Source: Guadua angustifolia
Lineage: Eukaryota; Streptophyta; Magnoliopsida; Poales; Poaceae
Reading direction: 5' to 3'
DNA length: 64,000 nucleotides
NCBI GenBank assembly: GCA_036346375.1
Contig: CM070501.1
Span: 57,081,326 to 57,145,325, forward strand
The notes below the pieces were generated by a model. It had not been told where the DNA came from and searched no databases. It worked only from the letters and a program-made list of their open reading frames with translations. A program made the position numbers and the translations under genes. Shown one piece after another: positions 23,181 through 36,091 of the stretch. Position 1 is the first letter of the stretch. Every line of letters begins with the position of its first letter.

Positions 23181-23754
23181 GCGAACAAAGACATTTTAAC
23201 TGAATTCACAGCTCTTGGGCTCTAAACAACCGAAAAAAAAACATCAACTGCCAGAACTCACACTAATCAAATATATATATATGAAAGTGAAATTGACTAC
23301 TAAGATTTGTTGTCACAATTAGTCTATTCTATCCCTAAATCATCCTTGAACATTAAGCCCCACATAAGGTCCCCAAGCATGAATCGGTGGCCTTTGCAAG
23401 GCCAGAATAATCTGAGAAAGTGTCCCGAGAACTCACTAACTAGCGAGCAACACCGAAAAATAGAGCAAATGGCCAGGCGGTGCCTCGGATCGAGAAGCGG
23501 CCTCTAGCTCGATGGCTAGTCCCGAAATACTCACGGTTGAAGCAGAAGAGGGGCCTTGGGGGAGCAGGCAGGGGAGGGCAGGAGGAGGCCCGAGGCAGGG
23601 TGGGAGGGACAGCCGAGGCGGAGAGGGCAGCCGAGGAGGAGGCCAGGCGGGCAGGGGAGCGCCGGGAGGGGGAGGCGCAGGAGGAGGCCATGAGGAGGCA
23701 AAAGCGTCTCAAGGTTTAGGGTTTGGCCTTTGTGAATGAGATCTGTTGCGGAGA

Positions 23755-24025
23755 TATATAGAGAGAGCACATCCGCACGGTTCTATAATATAGCGATGCA
23801 GTGATGAGATATCCTGAGCAGTTCTAAAATAGAACGATGCAGTGATGTTTAAATATTACGACGGTTCTATAATAGAACGTTTGTGATGTTAGTGACATCA
23901 CGGGCGGTTATATGATAGAACCGTGCAGTGATATTATGACATCACGGGCGGTTATATAATAGGCACCGTGCGCGATGTTGAATATCCGCGACGGTTAGGT
24001 AACATAACCGTGCATGACAAACAAT
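23755..24025. repeat. Internal CACTA-type subterminal array inside the large CACTA
   Basis: About eight alternating units 'cggttctataatagaac' and 'gaaccgtgcagtgatat' (later 'gggcggttatataatag') lie mid-element. They have the same architecture as the terminal arrays but a different core. No CACTAC terminus is found next to them. They may mark a second, nested or fused CACTA whose end was lost. Confidence 0.65.
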
Positions 24026-24378
24026 ATCACAGAACTATTATGTTAAAGAAGCAAATGCATGATATATCTCATTCCTTGACATTCACTTGTCGGTTCGATT
24101 CGATCGACTCTTATGCATGCCACTTTGTTGTATCTTACGGGAAAGTTGTCTTTAACGAATATAGACTATCTTGTGGTTGAAGTGGAATTCTAATTCTCAA
24201 TTCAAACCCTAAAATCTAAAACAATCACATACAACTATTTCCATATTGCCAAAGTAGACATGATTACATTCTTGTCATCAATTATGTACGAATGGCCATC
24301 TTTGAATCATGTATTTGGAATCATATTGATATTAACGAATAAATCGTGCTCTTATACTTGCATCTTTTCCATCAATCC

Positions 24379-24480
24379 GGATGCTTCTGAAGCTACTTAC
24401 AAAGATCATCACAATCATATATACATAATTAGGATGCTTCACAAGCTACTTACAAAGATCATCACAATCATATGTACAAA
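24379..24480 (+). repeat. ~54-bp direct duplication
   Basis: A unit starting 'ggatgcttc' and containing 'aagctacttacaaagatcat' occurs twice in tandem with few differences. Confidence 0.75.
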
Positions 24481-24826
24481 GCATGATGGGTCGTATCATC
24501 TTTACAATAGCATTAATGTAATATTATTACACATGAAAATTAGTAAGCATGATGACAATGCACCCTTCTCATAACTTCGCCACCACATGCTTATTCTTTT
24601 GTATGAAAATTAGCCCTTCATGATGATCGGCGTGTGTAGCTTGCTTCCTCATGTTGTTCTTACGGGACCGGGATGTCATTTCCGATGGGTGGCAACTCAT
24701 CAAATTGATTGTACTCTTCCTCATCTACTACATTCTCAACTCAGACAATTCTCATTTTTCCTTGAAGAACTACGTGGCGCTTCTTGTTGGGCGAATTCGG
24801 TTACATAGAAGACTTGAACAACTTAG

Positions 24827-27800
24827 TTAGCGATACGAATGGTTCGTCTTGGTATCCAAAACGTTCGAGGTCCACGATGGTGATGCCATTCTGTCGACCT
24901 TCACGTCTTTGGAGGTGGACCCAACACCGAAATAGGGGAATCTTGAAAAGTCGTGGTCGAGCTCCCATATCTCCTCTATGAACCCATAGTAGGGCTCCTC
25001 GTCAACCAGTGGTATTATTGAATGCATCTGTCACGGACACCTTTATTACGGTTTGTGCTCTTCATATCCTGATCTCTCGTGTAAAATGTGTACCCATTTA
25101 AGTCATATCCTTTCCATGTGACAAGCTGTAAAAGTTGGTCCTTTTGCCAACCATGTGGCGTGTCATCGGCGAGCTCCCAATGATAGGTCGCTCCTTCAAC
25201 CATTTGTTGAGGCTGAAGGTTATCTTTGTCTCGTGATCCAAGACTCTGCGTCTTTGGATTCTCTTGCCTTAGCCATTGCTTGTGCTCGGCGATATAGGCG
25301 GACACTACTGACCATGTGTTGCAAAACCGTGAAATGGGCTCGAGCATAATCAAGCGAATCGGCGTGATTGCTTTCCTTCCGATGGTCCGATACCTGGAGC
25401 CTCCCCTCATGGCGAGATCGAGGCACACCTATTGGTTCGACTGGGCCATGTAATCGGCCTTGAAACTTCGTGACCTCTTACGTTGCATAACCGACAATGC
25501 TACCTTCCGGACGAGATCGATTCCGTCGTAAGACTTGAGAATTCCCATGTACCTCTCGAGCGGGTACATGCTACGTGGGAACAACGGCCCGCATATCTTT
25601 ATCTACTGTCACAAGGTGAACAATGAGATGGACCATGATATCGAAAAATGATGGAGGAAATACATCTCAAGATTACATAGAGTCATCACCACCTCGACTT
25701 GCGAGCATCTAGTCTTCGGGATCGATGACCTTACGGCGATTGTGTTAAAGAAATAACACGACCTAGTGATTGTCTCACGGACCTTGGCCGGCAAAATACT
25801 TCTAATTGCGATAGGGAGCATCTGTGTCATCGGCACATGACAATCATGAGACTTCATGCGATTAATTTCAAATCTTCCATGAAACAAGTCTCTTCGTGTT
25901 GGAGAGTAGCTTGAGACGGAACTTTCACACCATGCAAGCAGCAGCACGATTCAGTTCTTCGGCCTTTGAGAGTATAACAGCGGGTTCAGAAATGCGTCGG
26001 CCTTTATCGGTCTCTTTTGGTGCTAACTCGGGTCTTATGCCCATATCGACCAAGTCAAGCCGTGCGTTGATACCATCCTTTGTTTTACCCTTAATGTTGA
26101 GTAAGAGACCAATCACCTTTGTCACGGACATTCTTCTCTCGTGCATGACATCGATCGTTGGCGAACTTCTAGGAGCTCGGTAAGGTAGGTCCCGAATATT
26201 GATCTCTTCTTCCACATGCTCTGATGAGGACATCACCGTCATGGATACGATCAATGTGACGCTGCCCCTCCTTCCTCTTGCCGCTCAACGACTCTTGTGC
26301 GGCTCCATCTTAAAATCTTATCTGATCGGCCTTCTGGCATCTTCATCACCGAGAGGCCTTAATCCAAAAGCTCAGCCATTCAAAACCACATCAATGGACA
26401 AAGGCCTCAAGCACCCACCCGAGAGGACAGCCCACGCAAGAAAGGCCCATGTGGAAGCCCAAGATGCCAAAAAGCCCGGTTCGGCCATCCCACAGCATGC
26501 CAACTTCAAACCGGGCATAACTTCGGGCTCCGGACTCCGATTTCAGCGTGTGACCACCGTTTGAAAGCTTAGGAGATAAGCTTTCTAATGGATCCACCCA
26601 CTTCCAAATTCGCTCCAGAACGACGGGAAAATACAGAACAATATCACGGGCCAGAAATTCAAGGTGCTGCGTCACCTTTCTTTTTGAGCCCAAGGCCCAT
26701 GTATTTTAGGGTTTTGGTGGCCACCGCTGTTTTGGCTGCCCTACACCTCCCTGGCCAATAAGCTATATATGTGGCGCTCCGCCGTTCTTTTACGTTTAGG
26801 TTTTTGTTGTGTTTTGGTAGAACCCTTGTCGTCCCTCCTGCGTGTTGGCGTGTGTCGACTAGACCACCTGACGAAAGCGAACCTCACCTTTGTATCTTTG
26901 AGATTATTGGATTGGAATTGCTCTCACCTTGTTCTTGCTTGTTCTCGGTTGCAGCGGTACAAGGATCAATCGAGTCTTTGATTGGTTGATCGCCTCGATG
27001 TGGCGACGTTACGATTGCTTGGTTTTGATCTGGTGGTTAGTAGCCGATCCAACTACTTCGTGGGCTATCAAACCGACGTATCGTTCTCATCAGAAGATCG
27101 GGCCGACCTAGTGCGCATCATGCTCTTTTCACGGGTACTTGACTTCGTCCCTTTCCATACACGCAACATCAAATCCTTAACAATGTCATGAACATCTCTC
27201 GGCTCAAGCGCCTTGGAGGCTGGATCATTTCGTTCGCCAGTGAAAAGTTGCTTCATCTTGCGATATGGGTGATTCCTCCCGAAAGAACCTACGATGGCGC
27301 ATGTACACGGTTTTCGCGGGAGTGATTGACCATAAACTCTCGATATCATCTAGCGATGAGTCGCAGAGCTTTGGTTCCTTTGTACTCTGGCCCGACAATT
27401 AGTAAGGCGGGGTAATCATTTATGGTGCGAACAACAAGCGATTACAAAGTAAAGTTCTCTCGTTTATGCGCATCCCATCACGTGTACTCCATTAACCAAC
27501 AGTGTTTAGATCTTCCACCAATGGAGCTAGGTACACATCAATATCGTTTTCGGTTGTTTAGGTCCTTGGATAAGCCGCGACAATATAATGTACTTCCGCT
27601 TCATACACAACCAAGGAGGAAGGTTGTGAATCTGATTTACCTTACCCAAGTGCTATGCCTAAAGTGCTCATATTCACCGAAAGGATTCATTCCATCTATA
27701 CTCAATCCAAACCTTATATTTCTCGGATCCGCCGAATTCTGAAAGCTCTGTCGATGTTTCTCCTTTGGATGGAATCATGCAGTGCCTTAGCATTCCATCA

Positions 27801-28740
27801 TTCTTACGCTCCTCAAAGTGCTACTTGCATGCAATTTTCCTCCTTTGGGTTCGCATGACTCTCGCTTCAAAGCGAGGAATTATAGCAGATACCATGCCAC
27901 CTTAGCGAGAGGACCTTTTTCACCCGAATGCTCTCGCCATCATCATCTGAATAACTCTTCACGCTTATGCTGGGATGCGCGTTGCACACAGGACATATAT
28001 GGACAAGTTTGTGTACTCTTTGCGATCACGGATACTGATCGTTTGGACATGCATGTATTCTTTCTACTTCCATTCCCAAGGACAAAGAACACACTTGGCT
28101 TTGTAGGTGCTTAGTCGACGCTTCGTTTTCCCTCACAGGAAGCATAATCCGCCAATAGGCGTAATATAATTGTGGAAACTCTTGTCGGACCAGATTTGCT
28201 TGCCTTCAATTTGAGTAGTTGAAGCACCGGATGATAACCTTGTGTATTTCAACTTGCACCTGTGAATAAAGGTTTCTCAAAGGAGTCCTCCATTAAGCCA
28301 CAGGCCCATCCATATTCCACTGTCATCAAGGTTTCCTTCAGATCGCTGTAGCATCTGATCCAAATTGTCATCGTGCAACCTTGTCCTCATCGGAAGCACA
28401 ATCGATATGATCATCAGGCATATCATTGACATCGTCGACGATATTAACACTACTTCTTAACGCTTCAGTATATTATGCTCTTCGCCATGGTGGTCCAACA
28501 TGTATAGCCCCTTTGAAACCCCTTGAATCAAGTGTGTTTCGATCTGTATTTGAGTTTGAAACATCTTGATTTTAGCAATCAATGCGGACATGACATGAAT
28601 TGCACCCCCTTATTAAACATATCCTCCTCTGCAGCTCTTTTGAAAGTGGAGCGCCATTAAGGTACTCAAGACTCGTGACGGTTCTCGGCGTACATCGCTC
28701 GACTTCGATCCATCTCGCTACACATGTAACACTTAGTGTT
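24827..28740 (-). pseudogene. CACTA TNP2-type transposase, broken
   Basis: Minus-strand pieces appear in the order expected for the family. CYMCSEMDRSRAMYAENRHE (28,670-28,735) starts the N-terminal part. NDYPALLIVGPEYKGTKAL (about 27,365-27,425), then HPYRKMKQLF and RDVHDIVKDL (27,180-27,290), belong to the TNP2 core. LLNIKGKTKDGINARLDLVD (26,010-26,110), MKSHDCHVPMTQMLPIAIR (25,800-25,860), LEMYFLHHFSISW (about 25,630-25,670), GYDLNGYTFYTRDQDMKSTN (25,050-25,110) and YYGFIEEIWELD (24,960-24,995) follow. Pieces lie in different frames with stops between, so it is inactive. A ~0.85 kb block (26.26-27.11 kb) separates two of them. Confidence 0.85.
26260..27110. mobile_element. Probable insertion (LTR-like sequence) inside the TNP2 relic
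   Basis: Transposase similarity stops after a KGTKSSTREKSMM-like stretch and resumes with EEEINIRDLPY about 0.85 kb away. The sequence between is GC-richer, has no transposase match and resembles a grass LTR or leader in composition. I could not find matching 5-bp target duplications or confident TG/CA ends, so boundaries are approximate. Confidence 0.4.
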
Positions 28741-28744
28741 AAAT

Positions 28745-29429
28745 ATTAAATGCACCGGTGTGAGTGCATTATGCACACATTCTTAAACTAATTATGCAAT
28801 TACATACCTTAATTACATCACAAAGAAATAATTAACAAAATTCAAATTAATCTTCAATATAATAATGAAATTAGAACCCATTACTAATCTTAGATCACCA
28901 AAAGACTTGAATTGATCTATAAGCTAGATCTAAACAATCTTTAAATTCTATCCTAACAAGCTAGCTAGCTACATCATGATCGAATATTATATTATGCAAA
29001 TAGAACCATTACTAGCTAACCTTATTCATCAAAAAACCAACACATGGTTCTACAAGCGAGATCTAAAAATCATCAAATTCCTTCCTTATCAAGCTAGATG
29101 TTGAATATAATGCAATTAAAACACATTACTAACCAAATATCACAAACAACATATGGATCCAGCTACAATTAAGCTAGATCTAACCAAACAATCTTTAAAT
29201 TAATTCTCTCTAACCAACCTAGATATATATTGAATTGGATGCATGCAATTAGAGAACTCATTACTAACCTTAGATCACCAAAATCAAATGAATCTAATAT
29301 CACCCTTCGAAATCAATGGCTTTCTTTTAAAAAATCGCCTCACTTCCACAGCCGCCACTTAGGATAGAAACCGAAACCCTACAAACAAAGTGGATGCATG
29401 GAGCGAGGCTCTCTTTTTCTGACCTCGGA
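28745..29429. other. CACTA interior, AT-rich, non-coding
   Basis: Short repeated words such as 'cattactaaccttagatcacca' variants (28,880 and 29,260) and 'aagctagatctaa' recur, suggesting local duplication. No frame of interest. It probably holds the promoter or leader of the minus-strand transposase gene. Confidence 0.4.
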
Positions 29430-29805
29430 TGGTTTTATCACAGACGGTTTTATATTGCGCCTGACCGTCAGAATACAAAAAAAATATCCAGAGCGGTTTC
29501 TAAATATAACCGTGCCGTAATATCTTCATAGATATTACGAGGCGGTTTGTTATATAACCGTCGTGATATCCTGACGGTTTTACTTTAAACCGGGCATCAT
29601 AATGAGTCTTGTAGCAATTACAGACGGTTATATTTGAAACCGTGCTGTGATAGTTATTACATCGCAGGCGTTACCGTAATATAAAACCGCTGCGTGATAT
29701 TAGCACTAACGGTTTGAGTACATAACCGATGCATGATGTTCCTGATATTCGACGGTTTTTCAAACCGCTGTGATCGTCGTCGATATAAGCCTCGCTGTAG
29801 TAGTG
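29430..29805. repeat. CACTA right terminus and subterminal repeat array
   Basis: About ten 'gacggtt'/'aaccgt' units in alternating orientation precede the terminal TGTAGTAGTG, mirroring the left end. Confidence 0.85.
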
Positions 29806-30235
29806 TTGGCATCGCTAAGCGCCAAGGCCGTATTTTGCATAGCAATTGCAGTCTCGGCGTTTTGGCCCTCGACAGTAGAAATTAATATAATCCATATATA
29901 TTATTGATTTTATTATGAATAAAATTTTTAGTTTTCTTTTCTAGTTATTTGCAAATTGTAAGACATCAAATATTAAAGTAGAATATTAAACTAAAATACT
30001 TGAACAAATACTACTCAATTAATCAAATAATAAAACTAAGTAGTAAGTACTATGTTAGTGACTTAGTGTACCTTATTTTTGAGGGCGGCAGCGTGAATCT
30101 TTTAATCATGGTCATCGAGGTCATGTAAATAATAGATCAAAATGGTCTTTCTCATAGTTTTGTGCCACCGGTCAAGGACCGCGTAAAGACCGCTGAGACT
30201 GGCCAAGGACCGCCAGGGCTAAGTGTAGGGTCGAG
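29806..30235. other. Intergenic, nothing recognised
   Basis: AT-rich flank of the CACTA element. A few repeated 'aaggaccgc' words occur at 30,170-30,215. No gene or RNA seen. Confidence 0.3.
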
Positions 30236-33200
30236 GATGCTTTAGAGGGGTGAATAGGCGTTTATAAAATCGATCGCTCACTAATTTGATTCGCTCTAAT
30301 CAACCCCTATGTCAAAACCTTAATCAATTTATATATCACGGAGCGATAAATCGGTTTTGACAATTAAAGCCTAAATCAACTAGGCTCACTAGTGCACTAA
30401 CTAACTTATGTCTCTAAACTAGAATTGCTAAATTGATCAATCAATTAACACTAAGCAATTCTATTTCAAGCAATCAATAATATGCAAAAGGTAAATACTT
30501 GAATGTAAAGGGACAAGAGACAAGCCGATATTTTTTCGTGGTGTTGAGGAGACTTCTGTCTCCCCTAGTCCACGTTGAGGCTAGCCCACACTTGGATGGC
30601 TCCGCTCGAGCACCGCCTCTTTCCACTAGTCGTGGTTTTTCACGCTCGCGCGTAGGCTCAACCAGAACCTTCACAAACTTCGCCGGGGCTTCTCACAACC
30701 TTGAGGCTCCCGCGCTTCAACACCCCCTTGATCAGGAGTCGGCAACCTCCAAGAGCAACAAGCCACTCCTCGCTTGAACTTCACGAAGCACTGCGAGATC
30801 GCGCTCGTGATCACCAAGTGCAACACATGCACAAGGACCTCACTCCAAGTGCAACACATGCACAAGAGCTCCTCAAACCACTCCTAATTGCAACACATGC
30901 AATTAGTTTCACTCTTTGCTCAAGAATCAAATGAGAGTGTGCAACACATGCAACACCTCTCCCAAATACTCACACAAGAGCCAAAACACTTCCACAATAA
31001 CATCCAGATTTCCCCACTTCCCCCCTTTAAGGTCTCCTTTTATAGCCCAATACAGGAAAACTAGCCGTTGGGGGTCTAAAATGGCAAATCGAGAAAATTC
31101 GGGTCCGGTAGGAGCCAGCCGGAACCGATCGTCCTTCCTGACCAGCAATCTGTGAATTCGACCACCAGATTACGGCCGCATCATACGCACTCCTCCTGAT
31201 GCGACCGCTCGGCCGGTCACACACTGTGCCGTCTCTACGGCTTTGTATAAAACCGAGGAAAACGACCTTTCGGAAAATTCACACGGACAAACCGGTCCGA
31301 CCTCACCCGTTTACATGGAGCCTTCGGTCTGGCCGCCCGACAAAAGCAGTATACACTCTTACCGAAAATTAAAAAGCCGGCAGGTCGAACCTCACCTCGG
31401 TCCGTGGCCTCAAAGGCGATCCAGCCCAAACCGGCCCCGCGACGCCTAACGCTCTTTGGAAACTTACTTGCCCGACGGCGGTCGACCACCACCGGTCAAG
31501 CCAGCCTCGGCCCGGTTGCACCACCCTCTTGGAAAAATTCAGATTTCAACTCTAAAATCGATTCTCCAAAAGCAAAACCATTCCTTGAGCCAATAAATGA
31601 TCAACACATGATCATACACATGTGCAAAACACATTTGCACCAATTCAAACCATGCTCAAGAATTCAACCCAAATTGCGAAAACACATTTGCTGGCAATGA
31701 CTCAGAACTATTTGCAAAACGTATTAAGCAAATCAAACTCGAGTTTATGAGATTAATCCCCTAGACATGTGAAGGTCAACACAAAACTCGATCAACTTGC
31801 CAACACCGTTGCAAGCCCCACTCACATGCTCTCGGGATTAGGACTCATAAACCTCAGTTTATTCACGCTGCTTGAACTTGCAAATAACATAATAAACACA
31901 TTTCATGCTTGAGCACTACTCTTTGCAACACATGCAAAAGTCTAGCTCGGCAACATCAAATCAAGGTGCATGAACTCTCTAATTGCAACACATGCAATTC
32001 TCTAGTTAGATGCAACCATACCAAATCGACTTCACACCAAAACCAAACATCAACTAAACCAAATCACACGTATGAGCTCTTTACTGCAACACATGCAAGC
32101 CTCTAGCTCCATACAAACACACAAACATCAAATCATGCTTGAGCTCTCTCCTTTTGCAACACATGCAAAACTTAGCTCCAAGCAACCACCACGGTTTCAA
32201 TAAAGATTGTTTTGTGCTGAAACCAAAACATGAAGCTTCAACTAATGCAACACATGCAAAAGTGAACTCACGCAAAAGCCAACGCACTAGCTTATCACTT
32301 CTTGCAATACATGCAAATCAAAGCATTATCACGAAAACCAAATGCAACCAAGCATAAGTTTAACCCATTAGCAACACATGCCAAATGGTTAACCCTCATG
32401 CAAAAACCAAATCCAAATGGTTGAGCTTGAGTGAAGCGGATTGAGATCACCAACACATGGTGAAGCTCAGCGAAAGAGACAACCCTCTTAATAGCACGGC
32501 GATTAAAACCTTAGACTCAAAGACTACAAAGTCCTTAGCCTATCTAATTATACCTTCACCTTGCAAGCTTACAAGCAATCCTTTGAGGTCTTTATGATCA
32601 TCACTTTGATACTCCCCAGGATCTTCTCTTGACGCCCATCAACTCGTGATGCCGTCCTTGTCCGTTTTCATCATCTCATTCATCTTTGGACCTAACTCAA
32701 ACATAACTCATGAAACTTGTTAGTCCAAGATGCATGGTTGTCTCAATTATCTCTTGCACTCCATTAACACATAATGGATGCCTATAGATCAATTGAGCAC
32801 AACCTAAATCAATTGAAATGATTTAATTGTGTCTTAAGTACAATAATGCAACTCATACTTTATTATACGTAAGAACTATTCATTTGTCCTCAATTAATCA
32901 CAAAATACCATCAACACATGATGAAGTGTTTTTAATGATTAATAAGACAAATGTACTCAATTAAATTATCATTTAAATTGATATGAGTATATATCAACTA
33001 CACAAGTTTTCATATACTCATGTTGATGAAAAGTAATGATCCATTATATGTAAACTATATGGAAATGATCATTACTCTAAATCATCAACTATAGAATACA
33101 CCCCACATGTATATGTGCATAGACATGATTGACTTGGATATAATATGCACATATTCAATTTGATCATATTGGAGTATATCCTATATTACCATGAGTATAC

Positions 33201-33640
33201 TTTAACTAGGCAATTTAAATATATACTCAAGGATTTAGTTTCTTTGTCTTGATCCTATATGTGTCAACAACGAATCGATCAATACAAAGAGACTTTCAAG
33301 TTAAACTACAAACTCCCCCTAAATATGTGCATCCATGTAATATATAGATTGAGAAACATGATGCACATTTGTGGTTAATATAACGGGGACATTCATACTT
33401 TAACTTGAATCCAAAGTATGTAATTAATACTATAATGAATATGCATACATACCTCGAGTTTTCCATTTTTCAATGCGATGAGACTAAACAAAGATATTCT
33501 AAATAAACAAGTTAGTCTCGATATAAGATTTGTCATTAATAACAATATCGCATTAGGGGATAAACTCAATATTGGATTTGTCATTAACACAAGATTAGAT
33601 TTGTCATTAACACCAAAACCATAACTAATGAAGGTTGAAC
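30236..33640 (+). repeat. Dispersed grass repeat of the 'GGGGTGAATAGG' type, member 2 (3.4 kb)
   Basis: It starts 'ctttagaggggtgaataggc' and ends near 33,640 after 'gtcattaacaccaaaacc', parallel to the start and end of the element at 3.69-5.39 kb. An early block ('gtaaatacttgaatgtaaa' then 'ttttttcgtggtg') aligns in order with the first element. There is no protein-coding frame I can support. From 30.8 to 32.9 kb it carries the ACACA-loop hairpin array. The left breakpoint of the 15 kb duplication falls inside it, at 32,572. Confidence 0.6.
30818..32923 (+). repeat. Array of hairpins with constant ACACA loop and varying stems
   Basis: At least 14 sites read stem - ACACA - complementary stem. 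Arms include GTGCA/TGCAC (30,818-30,832; 30,849-30,863), CTAATTGCA/TGCAATTAG (30,884-30,906), ATGATCA/TGATCAT (31,597-31,615), GTGCAAA/TTTGCAC (31,622-31,640), TTTGCA/TGCAAA (31,922), AATTGCA/TGCAATT (31,981-31,999), TTTTGCA/TGCAAAA (32,152-32,170), TCACCA/TGGTGA (32,447-32,463), TCCATTA/TAATGGA (32,760-32,778) and CATCA/TGATG (32,909-32,923). The loop is on the plus strand each time. Several extend to ~20-bp imperfect arms. One site (near 32,303) has loop ATACA. Confidence 0.85.
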
Positions 33641-34434
33641 TTACACTAAGGACCAAATTTATTTCATGTAAATTGAGCCGCTAAGGGCTAAATTCATTCG
33701 CGTTATAGCCGCCAACCGCAATATCGGCACAATATCGCCGCCAAGTCTTGAGATTTTTGAACACGCCTCGCTTAGAGTAGAAGAGCTCCATTAGATCGGT
33801 AAAGGGGGCACGCACAGAAAAAAGCACAAGAGACAGACGAAGAAACACACAGATATACTTGAGCCTTCCTGTAAGAATTCATCCACAATAGGGAAAACCA
33901 CTAGAATAGGGTTGTTATCTCCGTTGTGAGAGGGCTGAACCAATACAAACCACTTTGTCTACTTTCTGAGTACCCTATAGTCTAAAAGTATTCTTCAGAC
34001 GCAAACCCTTCACCTAAAAGGGGCCGTGTTGATCTCTCATTCAACAAGTAAGCTCGGCGATGACCTGATTCCCAAACGTCGACAATATATATACATGTAT
34101 ATATATATGTATACATATGCATGTATACGTATATACATGTAATGTGTATCTACGTTGTGTATATATATAGGGTGTGTCAACTCCCAGGATGTTTTTAAGC
34201 ATATCACAATTTTGTACCGTTGGATGAGAGCCACAAAGCATCCAAATTAAGACGTTGATCTAACATCCAAATTACATACATAGATCAAATCATGATCTAA
34301 CATCCAAATTCACCGGCGATTGGATCAAATTATAGGATCTGGATGTAATCGATATTCCCGAATCTCAACAATGATCCAATGATTCTAGATTTGGGTGATT
34401 TCAACAAAAAAAATATCATGTATGATATATTATC

Positions 34435-34485
<51 letters not shown>

Positions 34486-36091
34486 TATGATGGTTCAGTG
34501 ATGAGTCATGAGTACTCCCACCACGGGCATCTGACGGATTGTCCCGTCCTCTTTGGACACTGTACTCGCCGTGTACCCTGTACGGCCGGCCGGTCCCTTC
34601 TGGAAAGTATAGAGCCTTTTCATTCCTTATACACGCAGTGGCTCGGTTTTTACCAGTTTATGAAGTATGATCTTTTTAAAAAATTTGAATTTTTCAAATT
34701 TTTTAATTTAAACTAGTTTACCGATCAATTTTAAATATTGAGCGAGTTGATACTATCGATTACCATGATATTCGAGGCGGTAATCGCGACATTGTTAACC
34801 CTAGAAGGCAGAGAGTAGTCGATCTTTTGGCCTATTGATACCCTGTTTGATGGAACTGTGTTCACAAGGCGATCTCTTGCCAGTAGCTTGTACATAGTTG
34901 ATAGACGGAGTGTCTTGTTTGAGGAACTGGACGGTGGGTACATCATATATATGGTACGTAGTCTAAAAAATGAGGAATTAGATGGTGTCTCTAAAATAAC
35001 GGAACGGTCTTGTAACAGACTGGCACCCACACCACGATGACGTGTTTTTCTCGAATCAAACACCCTCAAAAGGTACATATATACATTCATATATATTCGA
35101 TCAACATCGATCCCAGTCACTAAAAAGGTTACTGTTTGTTTTGTCCATGGTGAAGTCACGCGGTTCACGCAATGCATGGTTGGTCGTCCTCTCTCTCTCT
35201 CTCCCTGACCCCTGAGAACTGTCACTAGCTAGACACATTCTTACCTGAGTACAGTACAGGCACCACATGTGGACCAAGCATGTGAAGCAGCAGCTAGCTA
35301 AGACTTGCATCCATGTCACATGTGCATGCAGGTTTGCACATATAGATCGATGTGCCTCACGAAGATTAATTTCTGATGGCCAAGTGGCTGATCTAGTTTT
35401 TTAAGTACAAGATAGATGTACACACATTCAACGCACACCGCCATTCACGCACACACAGCCGTGCACGGAGGTGTTTAAGGTCTCACAGAGCATGTACACG
35501 TATTTTTTTACTAAACATGTACGTATGCAATGCATGTATTTATAAAATCATTTTATACCAGCGACAAGTTCAAAACTTGAACCCTGATAGGTTGGATGTA
35601 CGACTGGATGCCTCGCTATCTGGCTACATGCTGGCTTTTCATTGGCTGATCTGGTTGACTATGTTATAATCCAGTCCAGTTGGCGAATGTACACCAGCTC
35701 TTTAGTGCTACGTACGACGCCTTTCTTATTACCTTACACCCTCTTCTGCATTTTGACCAATCGAATTAACTATTTTATTATGCGCCCGGAGCAACATGCG
35801 TGCCAACTAGTGTTGCCGTACGTCACATGCAAATTACCTTCACCTGAAAGAACGGTGGAGCAGAAGCAACATGCATGCCAACGAGTTATCTTCACATGCC
35901 AGCATGGAACTTAAGTCCTAGATCAGCAGGCATAAATTTAACTAATGTACTACCACAAATAATTATTTCATATATGGTACATGCCATGCATGTTTGTCTC
36001 TTAGCTGGATGTGGCCTGCTGCTTCATGTGTATGTTACACTGCACGTCTTACAACGAGTAATATGGTGCACATTTTGTGAAAAAGGACTGG
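33641..36091. other. Copy A: intergenic, no gene recognised
   Basis: Contains an (AT)n tract at 34,438-34,481. The word 'gatctaacatccaaatt' occurs two to three times at 34,257-34,310. 33,660-33,770 has repeated 'gccgcc'/'aatatcg' words. No frame has a recognised domain; the minus-strand frame at 34,731-35,225 is conserved in copy B only because the DNA is duplicated. Confidence 0.4.
34438..34481. repeat. (AT)n microsatellite, copy A
   Basis: About 44 nt of AT dinucleotide; the counterpart in copy B is at 51,203-51,246. Confidence 0.95.

Larger units (their letters stand above)
18170..29805 (-). mobile_element. CACTA (En/Spm) transposon, ~11.6 kb, decayed
   Basis: The left end starts CACTACTACGA at 18,170 and the right end finishes TGTAGTAGTG at 29,805, giving inverted termini CACTACTAC. 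Flanking trinucleotides are TTA (left) and TTG (right), a near match to a 3-bp target duplication. Both ends carry subterminal arrays of GCGGTT...AACCGTCGTGAT units. The interior holds minus-strand relics of the TNP2 transposase (24.8-28.7 kb) and of the second CACTA gene with a Ulp1-like peptidase end (19.6-22.0 kb). Every coding segment is broken by frameshifts and stops, so the element is not autonomous now. Confidence 0.88.

Noticed and set aside
23440..23739. Glu/Arg/Gly-rich frames on both strands
   Set aside because: They come from a purine-rich low-complexity GGAGG stretch; both strands are open because of composition.
34731..35225. 164-aa antisense frame, partly conserved at 51,477-52,083
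   Set aside because: Conservation is explained by the segmental duplication. The copy B version is broken into two, and no domain is recognised.
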